From: Chloroflexota bacterium
GTDB taxonomy: Bacteria; Chloroflexota; Chloroflexia; Thermomicrobiales; UBA6265
Assembly: GCA_023389575.1 (NCBI GenBank)
Contig: JAEWEG010000001.1
Location: forward strand, 1 to 12,634
Direction of reading: 5' to 3'
Length of the DNA: 12,634 nt
Shown here in pieces: positions 5,593 through 12,634 of this stretch (positions are counted from its first letter, which is position 1; the number at the start of each line of letters is the position of its first letter). Below the pieces are notes generated by a model. That model did no database searches and had not been told where the DNA came from. It worked only from the letters and a program-made list of their open reading frames with translations. The position numbers and the translations under genes are program-made.

Positions 5593-6927
5593 TCAGGACG
5601 ACGGTGGGAGGCGGCGCTCGATTGCGGCGGCGTGACCACCGAGTCCTTCGGCTCGGGCCAGGGCAATGGTGGCGGGTCCGAGTTCGGTTACGGCGCGTTC
5701 GTTGGCGCCGATGATCGAGATGACTTTCTGGAAATCGCTGACGTTGACCGGCGACGAGTAGCGAGCGGTGCCACCCGTCGGCATGACGTGACTGGGGCCG
5801 GCCGTGTAGTCGCCGAGGGCTTCCGGGCTGGACTCGCCAAGGAAGACGCCTCCGGCGTTGCGGACGCCGGGCACGAGGCTCCACGGGTCCTTCACGAGCA
5901 GGCAAAGATGCTCTGGGGCGTAGGCATTGGCGATGGAGACCGCATCGTCCAGCGAGTCGAGCAGCACCACCGCGCCATTGGTGGAGAGCGATTCCCAGGC
6001 GATATCGCCACGGTCGAGTTGTTCAACCTGGCGCTCCAGTTCGGCTTCGATGCCCTCGGCCAGGGCGGCGGACGTGGTGAGGAGGATGGCGGACGAGTCG
6101 ACGCCGTGCTCGGACTGGGCGAGCATGTCGGCGGCGACGAGCTCGATGGCGGCGGTGTCATCGGCGATAAGCGTGGTTTCGGTGGGACCCGCGATCTGGT
6201 CGATGTCGACGACGCCGAAGACCTGCTGCTTGGCGAGGGCGACGAACACGTTCCCGGGGCCGAGGATCTTGTCAACGTGGGGGATGGTTTCGGTGCCATA
6301 GGCGAGCGCGGCGATAGCCTGGGCGCCACCCACGGAGAAGACGCGGTCGACGCCGGCGACCTTCGCGGCGGCCAGGATGACCGGGGCGATGCCGCCGTTG
6401 TGACGTGGCGGGGCGGCGATGATGATTTCATCGACGCCAGCGACGCGGGCCGGCACGGCCGTCATCAGCAGGGAAGACGGGAGGGCCGCCGAGCCGCCCG
6501 GTGTGTAGATGCCCACGCGTTCCAGCGGACGAACGACCTGGCCATAGATGCCCAGCTCGTCGGGCTCGATCCACGATGGGCGAGTCTGCTTCTCGTGGTA
6601 GCGGCGGATGCGGGCGGCGGACGTTTCCAGCGCCTGCTGGAGTTCCGGCTCGATCTGCTCCCACGCTGCATCCCACTCGGAGCGAGGGACCTCGAATGAC
6701 GCGGGTGAAGCGCCATCGAAGGCTTCCGTATAGCGGTGGACCGCGGCATCACCATCGTCGCGGACGTCGGCGATGATGGTGGACACCACCTCCGAGGCGG
6801 TCATGGGGCGACCGAAGACTTCCTCGATGCGGGCCGCGAAGTGGGCGGGCAGAGTGGCGGGTTCGTTGCTTCCACGCCGGGTGAGCTTGGCGAGTGCCTC
6901 ATCGACACCGTTGATGCGGGTGATCAT
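5593..6927 (-). CDS. hisD: Histidinol dehydrogenase
   Basis: HisD catalyses the last two steps of histidine synthesis, oxidising L-histidinol to L-histidine with NAD and a zinc ion in the cytoplasm. The 444-residue protein has normal length and the family landmarks: VGIYTPGGSAALPSSLLM (138-155), VGGAQAIAALAYGT (199-212), KILGPGNVFVALAK (220-233), GPTETTLIAD (247-256). Zinc ligands Q271 and H274 (AQSEHG), D373 (GDYTAGPSH) and H432 (GGHAAAI), and the catalytic Glu-His pair E339-H340 (APEHL), are all present, so it should be active. ATG 6927 is preceded by GGGAG with 7 bases spacing; ten extra in-frame codons upstream (ATG 6957) have no such site. It lies 109 bases after pheT on the same strand with a GC hairpin between them. 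No other his genes are in the window, so it is separated from a canonical his operon here. Confidence 0.97.
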   Translation of the reverse strand: MITRINGVDEALAKLTRRGSNEPATLPAHFAARIEEVFGRPMTASEVVSTIIADVRDDGDAAVHRYTEAFDGASPASFEVPRSEWDAAWEQIEPELQQALETSAARIRRYHEKQTRPSWIEPDELGIYGQVVRPLERVGIYTPGGSAALPSSLLMTAVPARVAGVDEIIIAAPPRHNGGIAPVILAAAKVAGVDRVFSVGGAQAIAALAYGTETIPHVDKILGPGNVFVALAKQQVFGVVDIDQIAGPTETTLIADDTAAIELVAADMLAQSEHGVDSSAILLTTSAALAEGIEAELERQVEQLDRGDIAWESLSTNGAVVLLDSLDDAVSIANAYAPEHLCLLVKDPWSLVPGVRNAGGVFLGESSPEALGDYTAGPSHVMPTGGTARYSSPVNVSDFQKVISIIGANERAVTELGPATIALARAEGLGGHAAAIERRLPPSS

Positions 6928-6986
6928 CGATACGCTCCCATGATGCACGGGCTCCAAGTGAGTCGCGGTGAATCGCGAAGGTGGGC

Positions 6987-7013
6987 GAGGGCGCGGTGTA
7001 GGGTCGCGCCCTC
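6987..7013 (-). terminator. GC-rich hairpin between pheT and hisD
   Basis: GAGGGCGCG (6987-6995) pairs perfectly with CGCGCCCTC (7005-7013) over a 9-base loop. It begins about 23 bases after the pheT stop. No U-tract follows on the minus strand, so it may be a partial terminator or RNA-stabilising element that sets how much hisD is made from the pheST transcript. The remaining 59 bases before hisD show its ribosome binding site but no clear promoter. Confidence 0.55.
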
Positions 7014-7036
7014 ATGGGTGATCAACGCTTCGAGGG

Positions 7037-9487
7037 CTAGGCCCGTAGCGAACCGTTGAGCTGGGTGGTGACGCCGCGCTCGATGCGTTTTCGGACCTTG
7101 CCGAGTTCCGCGTCGGTGAGCGCGCGGTCTGGCGCGGTGAACGTCAGACGGTACGCGAGGCTCTTCCTGCCTTCGCCAAGCTGGGCCCCCTCGAAGAGGT
7201 CGAACATGGTGATGCCGGTCAACAGGGGGCCGGCGCTCTGGACGAGCGTCCGCTCGACCTCGCTTGCCGATGTTGCCTGGTCGACCACGACGGCGAAGTC
7301 CTGCTCGACCGGAAGGAAGCGCTGGACCTTCACCTGCGGCCGGGCCTCCAGGGCCGAGAACTCCATGAGCTTCACGAGGTTGAGTTCGGCGAGGGCGAGG
7401 CGGGTGTCCTCCAGGCCAAGGTCCACGGCGAGATTCGGATGGACCTCACCGACGACGCCCACCCCCTCGTCGCGGATGAGCAGGCGAGCGGCGCGGCCGG
7501 GATGAAGGGCGGGATGGCTGAATGGTTCCCAGGCGACATCCGACAGGCGGAAGAAGTCGAGCACGGCGTCCACCATGCCCTTGACGTCGAAGTAGTCGAG
7601 TTGTCCCTCGGCGGACGGACGGGGATTGAAACGGTCGAAGGTTTCGCGCTGGCCCGCGACGGCGATTCCGACGGTGGAAGGTTCGTTCGGCAGCAGGTTC
7701 GGATCGGTGCCGAGATAGACATGGCCGATCTCGAAGAGCCGGACCGAGCGCTCGTGCTTGAGGTTCTCGACAACCGAGTACGCCAGTTTCGGGAGGATGC
7801 TCGGACGCATCACGTCGTCCTCGGCGGGGATGGCGTTGCGCAGGCGAACGAGCGGGGCATCGCGCAGGTCGTGGGCGAAGCCGTGCTCGCCGCTGAGCGA
7901 CCATCGGTCGATGTCCGCCTCAGAGAGCGTGACGTAGCCCCGGGCTTCATACCCGCCGGAGGCGACCAAAATGTCGCGCACGCGGCGCTCGGTGACGTGG
8001 ACTGGATCGCGTTCGATGAGCGGTGACGTGCCGGTGATCAACGTGGCGGGCAATTGTTCGTAGCCGATGATGCGGGCGACTTCCTCGATGATGTCCTCGC
8101 GGATATTGACATCGGAACGCCAGGATGGAACCTGGACGGTCAGCTGACCGCTCGCTTCGTCGTAGGTGGGTTCGAAGGAGAGCCGGGAAAGGACATCCAG
8201 CGCCTGGGTCGTTTCGACCGGCATGCCGAGGAGGCGCGAGATGCGATCGGCCTCGAAGGTGATCGAGCGCGGTTCGACGGGGTTCGGATACACATCCTGG
8301 ACCGCGCGGACGGTGGCGCCGGGGCAAAGGTCGAGGACAAGTTGCGCGGCGCGAGCGTTGGCAAGGCCGGAAAGCTCGGGATCGAGGCCCCGGCCGAAGC
8401 GGGCGGAGGCGTCCGTCTGGAGCTTCTGGGCGCGGGCGGTGTGGCGTACCGAGACCATGTTGAAGTTGGCCGATTCGAGCAGGATCGAGGTAGTGGTGTC
8501 GACGATCTCGCTGTTGACGCCACCCATCACGCCGGCGAGGGCGACGGGCTTGGCGGCGTCGCAGATGAGCAATTCGCCGCCGGAGAGCGTGCGCTCGCGG
8601 TGGTCGAGCGTTTCGAAGGTTTCACCGGGCGCGGCTTCGCGGACGACGATGGCTTCTCCTTCGAGATAGGACAGGTCGAAGGCGTGCAGCGGCTGGCCGA
8701 GTTCGAGCATCACGTAGTTGGTAATGTCGACCAGGTTGTTGACCGGGCGGACTCCGGCGGCCTGCAGGTGCCGCGCCATCCACGACGGCGAAGGCTCGAC
8801 CTTGACGTTGTCGATGATGACGGCGTGGTAGCGCTGGCACAGGTCGGGGGCGTCGATCCTGACCAGGTCGGTTCGCGCCTCGGCGGTCGAAAGATCGTAG
8901 ACCGCGGGCGCCTTGACCGTGGCGTTGGCGACGGCCGCCGCTTCCCGGGCGATGCCGTAGACGGAGAAGGCGTGGACGAGGTTCGGGGTGATCTCGAACT
9001 CGATGACGGTGTCGCCGAGATACTCCGCGAGGGGAGCACCAGCGGGCGCATCAGGTTCGAGGACAAGGATGCCCTCGTGTTCGTCGGAGATTCCGAGTTC
9101 CTTCTCCGAGCAGACCATGCCCTCGGAGCGGATGCCGCGGATTGAGCCAGGCTTGAGCGTCTTGTACTTGATTTCCTCGGAGTAGCCATCGATGAGGCGG
9201 GCACCGGCGAGGGCGAGCGCGACCTTCTGGCCGGCGGCGATGTTTGGCGCGCCAGTGACGACGGTAAGGCGGTGTTCGCCGGCGGCGACATCGGCGAGGA
9301 CGAGTCGATCGGCGTCGGGATGCTGGGTGACGGACATCACCTCTCCGACGTAGACCTTGTCCCAGCCTTCGCCGATCTGGGTGAGTTGTTCGGCTTCCAG
9401 GCCGGCCATGGTCAGGCGGCGGGCCAGTTCATCGGGCGCGAGGCCGGTGTCGACGTAATCAGAGAGCCAACTGAATGGGACGTTCAT
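7037..9487 (-). CDS. pheT: Phenylalanine--tRNA ligase beta subunit
   Basis: PheT is the beta subunit of the alpha2-beta2 phenylalanyl-tRNA synthetase; it binds the tRNA and carries the editing site that removes Tyr from tRNA-Phe. At 816 residues it is full length. I see the N-terminal tRNA-binding domain (VYVGEVMSVTQHPDADRLVL, about 46-64, through GIRSEGMVCSEKELGI, 118-133), the B3/B4 editing region (ITPNLVHAFSVYGIAREAAA onward), the B5 domain (SITFEADRISRLLG, then VPSWRSDVNIREDIIEEVARIIGY), the catalytic-like core, and the C-terminal ferredoxin-fold anticodon-binding domain (QRFLPVEQDFAVVVDQ to the end). ATG 9487 has AAAGGAA about 9 bases upstream and gives the usual start MNVPFSWLSDYV; the 37-codon in-frame extension overlaps pheS and is not conserved-looking. 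It follows pheS by 46 bases, so it is under the same T-box. Confidence 0.98.
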   Translation of the reverse strand: MNVPFSWLSDYVDTGLAPDELARRLTMAGLEAEQLTQIGEGWDKVYVGEVMSVTQHPDADRLVLADVAAGEHRLTVVTGAPNIAAGQKVALALAGARLIDGYSEEIKYKTLKPGSIRGIRSEGMVCSEKELGISDEHEGILVLEPDAPAGAPLAEYLGDTVIEFEITPNLVHAFSVYGIAREAAAVANATVKAPAVYDLSTAEARTDLVRIDAPDLCQRYHAVIIDNVKVEPSPSWMARHLQAAGVRPVNNLVDITNYVMLELGQPLHAFDLSYLEGEAIVVREAAPGETFETLDHRERTLSGGELLICDAAKPVALAGVMGGVNSEIVDTTTSILLESANFNMVSVRHTARAQKLQTDASARFGRGLDPELSGLANARAAQLVLDLCPGATVRAVQDVYPNPVEPRSITFEADRISRLLGMPVETTQALDVLSRLSFEPTYDEASGQLTVQVPSWRSDVNIREDIIEEVARIIGYEQLPATLITGTSPLIERDPVHVTERRVRDILVASGGYEARGYVTLSEADIDRWSLSGEHGFAHDLRDAPLVRLRNAIPAEDDVMRPSILPKLAYSVVENLKHERSVRLFEIGHVYLGTDPNLLPNEPSTVGIAVAGQRETFDRFNPRPSAEGQLDYFDVKGMVDAVLDFFRLSDVAWEPFSHPALHPGRAARLLIRDEGVGVVGEVHPNLAVDLGLEDTRLALAELNLVKLMEFSALEARPQVKVQRFLPVEQDFAVVVDQATSASEVERTLVQSAGPLLTGITMFDLFEGAQLGEGRKSLAYRLTFTAPDRALTDAELGKVRKRIERGVTTQLNGSLRA

Positions 9488-9533
9488 GTGCTGCGGTTCC
9501 TTTGGGCGGGTTGGGCCTATGCGGGGACGACGA

Positions 9534-10598
9534 TCAGGCGATGGCTTTGGAGAAGTCCCGCAGGAAGCGGATGTCATTGCTGGCGAAGGCGCGGACATCG
9601 TCGACGCCGTACTTCATCATCGCGATACGGTCGATACCGAGTCCGAAGGCGAAGCCGCTGACCTCGTCGGGGTCGTAGCCAACGCCTCGAAGGACATTGG
9701 GGTGGACCATGCCAGCTCCGCCCATTTCGAGCCAGCCGGTGTGCTTGCAGGTGCGGCAACCCTTGCCGTCGCAGATGGCGCAGTCGACGGCGAAGTCGAC
9801 GCCGGGCTCAACGAAGGGGAAGAAGTCGCACCGGAAGCGGACGCGCCGCTCGGGGCCGAAGAGTTGGCGGGCCATTTCCTGGAGCGTGCCCTTGAGGTCG
9901 GCGAGGGTGATGTCGCGGTCGACGGCGAGCCCTTCAAGCTGGGTGAATTGCCACTCGTGTGAGGCGTCCTGAGCCTCGAATCGGAAGGCACGGCCAGGAA
10001 CGATGACACGGACGGGCGGGTCGATGCGCTCCATGGTGCGCGCCTGCATGGGCGAGGTATGGGTGCGGAGGACTATTTCCTCGCCCTGGGTGGCGACGTG
10101 AATGGTGTCCCAGACATCGCGGGCGGGGTGGTCGGCCGGGATGTTGAGGAGGTCGAAGTTGTAGTGGCCGGTTTCGACCTCGGGGCCGAAGACAGCCTGG
10201 AAGCCGAGCAGGGCGAAGATGTCGACCAGCTCGTCGATCATGGTGGAGATGGGGTGGGCGGCGCCGATCAGCGGCTTGCGGCCAGGAAGCGAGATGTCGA
10301 CGGCGTCATCGGCGAGGCGGTTGTCGAGGGCTTCGCGGGCGAGGCGGTCGCGGATCGGCTCGAACGCTTCGGTCAGGTCGGCGCGAAGCTGCTGGGTGGC
10401 GCGGCCGGCGATGGGGCGCTCCTCGGCGGGAAGGCTTCCGAGCTGGCGGAGGAGGAGGGTGACGTGCCCTTTCGGGCCGAGCCAGGTGGCTTCCCACTCG
10501 CTGGCGGCCGAGGCCGTGTCGAGGCTTGCGAGCGACGCGAGAGCGTCGGAGCGAACGGTGTCGATTTGCTGTGACAGGCCGTGCTGGTCGGACGACAT
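9534..10598 (-). CDS. pheS: Phenylalanine--tRNA ligase alpha subunit
   Basis: PheS is the catalytic alpha subunit, a class II synthetase that activates phenylalanine and charges tRNA-Phe. The 354-residue protein has the N-terminal coiled-coil region (about 1-100), then HPISTMIDELVDIFALLGF (115-133), EVETGHYNFDLLNIPADHPARD (140-161), LRTHTSPMQARTM (177-189), motif 2 (PGRAFRFEAQDASHEWQFTQLEG, 201-223) and motif 3 (GFAFGLGIDRIAMM, 315-328). Four cysteines in a C-x2-C-x4-C-x2-C knuckle (C273, C276, C281, C284), as in a subset of bacterial PheS, could bind zinc. I chose ATG 10598 (MSSDQHGL) with AGGAG 11 bases upstream; the longer in-frame ATG at 10673 lies inside the T-box and translates its terminator. 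The spacing is a little long. First gene of the T-box-controlled unit with pheT. Confidence 0.98.
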   Translation of the reverse strand: MSSDQHGLSQQIDTVRSDALASLASLDTASAASEWEATWLGPKGHVTLLLRQLGSLPAEERPIAGRATQQLRADLTEAFEPIRDRLAREALDNRLADDAVDISLPGRKPLIGAAHPISTMIDELVDIFALLGFQAVFGPEVETGHYNFDLLNIPADHPARDVWDTIHVATQGEEIVLRTHTSPMQARTMERIDPPVRVIVPGRAFRFEAQDASHEWQFTQLEGLAVDRDITLADLKGTLQEMARQLFGPERRVRFRCDFFPFVEPGVDFAVDCAICDGKGCRTCKHTGWLEMGGAGMVHPNVLRGVGYDPDEVSGFAFGLGIDRIAMMKYGVDDVRAFASNDIRFLRDFSKAIA

Positions 10599-10638
10599 GG
10601 TGACGAGTTCTCCTGGATTGAAGGTGGTTTTCGGACAC

Positions 10639-10667
10639 AAAGAAGCCCCTCGGCAGGGACGAGGGGC
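10639..10667 (-). terminator. T-box regulated intrinsic terminator
   Basis: GCCCCTCG (10667-10660) pairs perfectly with CGAGGGGC (10652-10645) over a 7-base loop, followed by TTCTTT (10644-10639). It immediately follows the T-box sequence and ends 40 bases before pheS. Unlike the other hairpins in the window it has a U-rich tail, which fits conditional transcription termination. Confidence 0.92.
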
Positions 10668-10893
10668 CGCCACGTGGTACCACCCTGCTTCACCGTCCCG
10701 CGATGGGGAAGGTGCACTTGAGGCTCCTATATGGGGGAGCAGCCCGGTTGGCTACTGGCGCGTGCGTTCGCGTTCCGGCTCGGGAGTGAATTGACGGTGC
10801 TGGCATGGGCTCGCTTTCAGCCTGGGCGAGTCTTTCTGTGCCGCCAGGGAGACCGTCCTGTCTCCGTCATGGCCTGACGTTCTTCAATTGTGA
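10639..10893 (-). ncRNA. T-box leader (riboswitch) for pheST, specifier UUC (Phe)
   Basis: The minus-strand leader carries the T-box sequence AGGGTGGTACCACG (10686-10673), followed by an 8-bp terminator with a U-rich tail. Upstream is a Stem I: GACGGT (10857-10852) pairs with ACCGTC (10798-10793), with nested CTGGC/GCCAG and CTCGC/GCGAG helices, and GGAG/CTCC at the base. Directly after the 3' strand of that stem comes AAUUCA, whose UUC (10790-10788) followed by A is in the place of a specifier codon and fits Phe. A further hairpin GCTCC/GGAGC (10740-10736 with 10727-10723) lies before the antiterminator. GGGACG (10699-10694) can also pair with CGTCCC (10661-10656), which spans the terminator loop, offering a competing fold. 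Binding of uncharged tRNA-Phe should allow read-through into pheS. The 5' end is an estimate from the promoter. Confidence 0.92.
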
Positions 10894-10895
10894 CA

Positions 10896-10901
10896 AGTAT
10901 A
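10896..10901 (-). promoter_or_regulatory. Candidate -10 element of pheST promoter
   Basis: On the minus strand TATACT (10901-10896) is a good -10 hexamer, placed so that transcription would start near 10889, shortly before Stem I of the T-box. The -35 is poor: TTCGCC lies 18 bases further upstream in a GC-rich tract. Position relative to the leader is the main support. Confidence 0.45.
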
Positions 10902-10905
10902 GCAA

Positions 10906-11195
10906 TCGCCAGACCGGGGGGCGAAGTCGGGGGCGAGTGGGGTCGAAGAAGATAGTGAACGCATCGAAATGCCGAGACTCCGCCTATTAATTGGCAATAG
11001 GGCTGCCAGGCGAGGTAGGGGCGTCAGACTCCTGCTGCCGTGTGCATGGGAGCATTCGCTGTCCGTCGCCGGAGCCGGAGCCCCGTACGTCGAGGACGCG
11101 CGATATCTTCTGGTCTTCGAGGGTGGGGGTGTTCGTTGGCCGGTATACTCTCGGATGTTTGACGATCGTGTGGTAGTCGGATGTTGGAGGTCGCG
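10906..11195. promoter_or_regulatory. Divergent intergenic region between pheST and eno
   Basis: About 290 bases with no convincing gene on either strand; short reading frames here have no ribosome binding site or recognisable domain. It contains a relatively AT-rich patch with a 6-bp inverted repeat, CCTATT (10983-10988) and AATAGG (10996-11001), around a 7-base spacer, of unknown role. A -10-like TATACT at 11144-11149 lies 47 bases before the eno start and probably belongs to the eno promoter, though no good -35 precedes it. No tRNA or other structured RNA is evident. Confidence 0.5.
11144..11149 (+). promoter_or_regulatory. Candidate -10 element of eno promoter
   Basis: TATACT on the plus strand, same hexamer as the proposed pheST -10. 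Initiation near 11156 would leave about 40 bases of leader before the TTG start. The expected -35 position is G-rich and does not match the consensus. Confidence 0.4.
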
Positions 11196-12479
11196 TTGGA
11201 CAGCATTATCGAGTCGATTCACGGGCGGGAGATTCTGGATTCCCGCGGCAACCCGACGGTCGAGGTCGAGGTTTCACTGATTGGTGGCGCGTTTGGGACC
11301 GCCGCCGTGCCGTCGGGTGCGTCGACCGGTGCCTATGAGGCCGTTGAACTCCGGGACGGCGACAAGGCACGGTACCTCGGCAAGGGCGTGCTCCAGGCCG
11401 TGGAGCATGTCAACACCGACCTGGCCGAGGCCGTGATTGGGATGGACGCGCTCGACCAGGCGCTGATCGATTCGGTGATGCGCGAGGTTGACGGCACGCC
11501 GAACAAGGGCCGGGATGGCGCGAACGCGATCCTGGGCGTGTCTCTGGCGGTGGCGCGCGCCGCGGCGGTTTCGGCGGGACTGCCGCTGTACCGGTATCTG
11601 GGTGGGCCGAACGCCCGCACCCTGCCTGTCCCGATGATGAACATCCTTAACGGCGGCAAGCACGCCGAGGGCTCCAGCGTGGACATGCAGGAGTTCATGG
11701 TGATGCCCGTGGGGGCGGAATCGTTCCGCGAGGGCCTGCGGTGGGGCGCGGAGGTGTTCCACACCCTGAAGAAGACGTTGCACGCGCGTGGACTCAACAC
11801 CAACGTCGGTGACGAGGGTGGATACGCGCCGAGTCTGGCTTCGAACCAGGAGGCGCTGGACCTGATCATCGAGGCGATCGAGCAAGCCGGCTACAAGCCG
11901 GGCGAGGATCTGGTGATCGCGCTCGACCCGGCCTCGACCGAGTTTTTCGAGGATGGCAAGTACGTTCTGGCAGGCGAGGGAACCACCCTTGCAACGGACG
12001 AGATGGTCGCCTTCCTGAAGAAGTGGACCGAGGAATATCCGATCGTGTCGATCGAGGACGGGCTGGCCGAGGACGACTGGGAGACCTGGTCGAAGCTGAC
12101 GGCGTCGATCGGCGACAAGGTGCAGCTTGTCGGCGACGACCTGTACGTGACCAACACCGAGCGGCTCCAGCGCGGAATCGACGAGAAGGCCGGGAACTCG
12201 ATCCTGGTGAAGCTGAACCAGATCGGGACGCTGACGGAGACGCTGGAGGCGATCGATCTGGCGCACCGGGCGGGATTCACTTCGGTGACCTCGCACCGCT
12301 CGGGCGAGACGGCGGACACGTTCATCGCGGACCTGGCGGTGGCGACGAACTCCGGTCAGATCAAGACGGGCGCGCCGTCGCGGGTAGATCGGGTGGCGAA
12401 GTACAACCAGCTCCTGCGTATTGAGGAGGAGTTGGGAGACGCGGCGGTCTATCCGGGCTGGAAGGCGTTCCGCGCGTAG
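11196..12479 (+). CDS. eno: Enolase (phosphopyruvate hydratase)
   Basis: Enolase interconverts 2-phosphoglycerate and phosphoenolpyruvate in glycolysis, in the cytoplasm. The 427-residue protein has the classic start IIESIHGREILDSRGNPTVEVEV, the mobile loop PSGASTGAYEAVELRD (39-54), H156 (NGGKHAEGS), E165/E207 (MQEFMVMP; GDEGGYAPS), the Mg ligands D244 (ALDPASTEF), E287 (SIEDGLAEDDW) and D314 (GDDLYVTN), the catalytic base K339 (LVKLNQIGT), SHRSGET (366-372, H367) and K390 (QIKTGAP). All catalytic residues are intact. I prefer TTG 11196 over the in-frame ATG at 11181: GGAGGT at 11186-11191 serves the TTG with 4-5 bases spacing and would be inside the gene if the ATG were used, and enolases usually begin a few residues before IIE. 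It stands alone between the divergent pheST unit and a strong hairpin. Confidence 0.98.
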   Translation: MDSIIESIHGREILDSRGNPTVEVEVSLIGGAFGTAAVPSGASTGAYEAVELRDGDKARYLGKGVLQAVEHVNTDLAEAVIGMDALDQALIDSVMREVDGTPNKGRDGANAILGVSLAVARAAAVSAGLPLYRYLGGPNARTLPVPMMNILNGGKHAEGSSVDMQEFMVMPVGAESFREGLRWGAEVFHTLKKTLHARGLNTNVGDEGGYAPSLASNQEALDLIIEAIEQAGYKPGEDLVIALDPASTEFFEDGKYVLAGEGTTLATDEMVAFLKKWTEEYPIVSIEDGLAEDDWETWSKLTASIGDKVQLVGDDLYVTNTERLQRGIDEKAGNSILVKLNQIGTLTETLEAIDLAHRAGFTSVTSHRSGETADTFIADLAVATNSGQIKTGAPSRVDRVAKYNQLLRIEEELGDAAVYPGWKAFRA

Positions 12480-12504
12480 GAACGTTCAAATTCGTTGGAT
12501 GAAG

Positions 12505-12543
12505 ACGACGCCTCGTCACCGTAATCCGGTGGCGAGGCGTCGT
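12505..12543 (+). terminator. Strong hairpin terminator after eno
   Basis: ACGACGCCTCG (12505-12515) pairs with CGAGGCGTCGT (12533-12543), continued inward by a U-G pair and CACCG/CGGTG, giving 17 pairs around the 5-base loop TAATC. It begins 25 bases after the eno stop. Only TTGTGT, not a true U-tract, overlaps the 3' end. Confidence 0.8.
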
Positions 12544-12634
12544 TGTGTCCGGCTGGTAAACGTGCAGGTTAGTGGCCTTGTACCGGTGCATGGAGTGTTG
12601 TGTTGGGGCGGTGGTGAGCGAGGTTGGACGCAAT

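Noticed and set aside
5632..6699. 355-codon open frame antisense to hisD
   Set aside because: Glycine/aspartate-rich shadow frame without domains; hisD has all catalytic residues on the other strand.
8054..9145. 363-codon open frame antisense to pheT
   Set aside because: Shadow of pheT in a GC-rich genome, no recognisable domain.
10599..10673. 25-codon N-terminal extension of PheS
   Set aside because: It translates the T-box terminator and leader; ATG 10598 is the sensible start.
1881..10895. Shared 10-mer AATTGTGACA at 1881-1890 and 10886-10895 in two divergent intergenic regions, resembling a CRP-type half-site
   Set aside because: One shared 10-mer in about 1.3 kb of intergenic DNA counting both strands is near chance expectation, and the two copies sit differently relative to the promoters (over a -35 in one, downstream of a -10 in the other).
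1..12634. CRISPR arrays, insertion sequences, tRNA or rRNA genes, phage or toxin-antitoxin genes
   Set aside because: Looked for on both strands; no repeat-spacer pattern, transposase, cloverleaf or such gene was seen.
12544..12634. Possible gene start or RNA at the right edge
   Set aside because: Only 91 bases after the eno hairpin, with no ribosome binding site plus start pair or structure I could support.

Overview
The window is a GC-rich chromosomal segment of a bacterium, with housekeeping genes and no sign of mobile DNA. The gene set suggests Chloroflexota, perhaps near Thermomicrobia: a T-box in front of pheST, frequent TTG starts preceded by good GGAG-type ribosome binding sites, a membrane-anchored PP2C phosphatase, and a mycobacterial-type LprG/P55 pair. 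This placement is inference from gene content and style, not from a marker comparison.

Left part (1-1976): a leftward two-gene unit. A Tat-exported LppX/LprAFG-family protein (LprG-like, but without a lipobox) overlaps by 17 bp the start of a DHA2/EmrB-QacA-type major facilitator that runs off the left edge and resembles mycobacterial P55. A divergent intergenic region separates it from a rightward unit.

Rightward unit (1977-4360): PP2C-type Ser/Thr phosphatase with a C-terminal membrane anchor, then an amidohydrolase-2 family metal-dependent hydrolase, then ruvA, which overlaps the hydrolase gene by 4 bp. It ends at a long hairpin between convergent genes.

Leftward block (4463-10905): reading in the direction of transcription, a phenylalanine T-box leader, pheS, pheT, a 9-bp GC hairpin, hisD, a 10-bp hairpin, and a GH5 glycoside hydrolase without a signal peptide. 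A perfect 8+5+8 inverted repeat lies just upstream of the GH5 start. The T-box senses uncharged tRNA-Phe and controls phenylalanyl-tRNA synthetase; whether hisD is also under its control depends on the hairpin between pheT and hisD.

Right part (10906-12634): a divergent intergenic region, then enolase (eno, rightward), followed by a 17-pair hairpin terminator. The last 90 bases hold nothing I can call.

The most interesting points are the LprG/P55-like transport module outside Actinobacteria with a non-lipidated partner, the complete Phe T-box with UUC specifier, the recurrent TTGAGCCT start context in three genes, the palindrome in front of the intracellular GH5, and the strong intergenic hairpins that lack U-tracts. 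I found no clearly new defence or mobile system.
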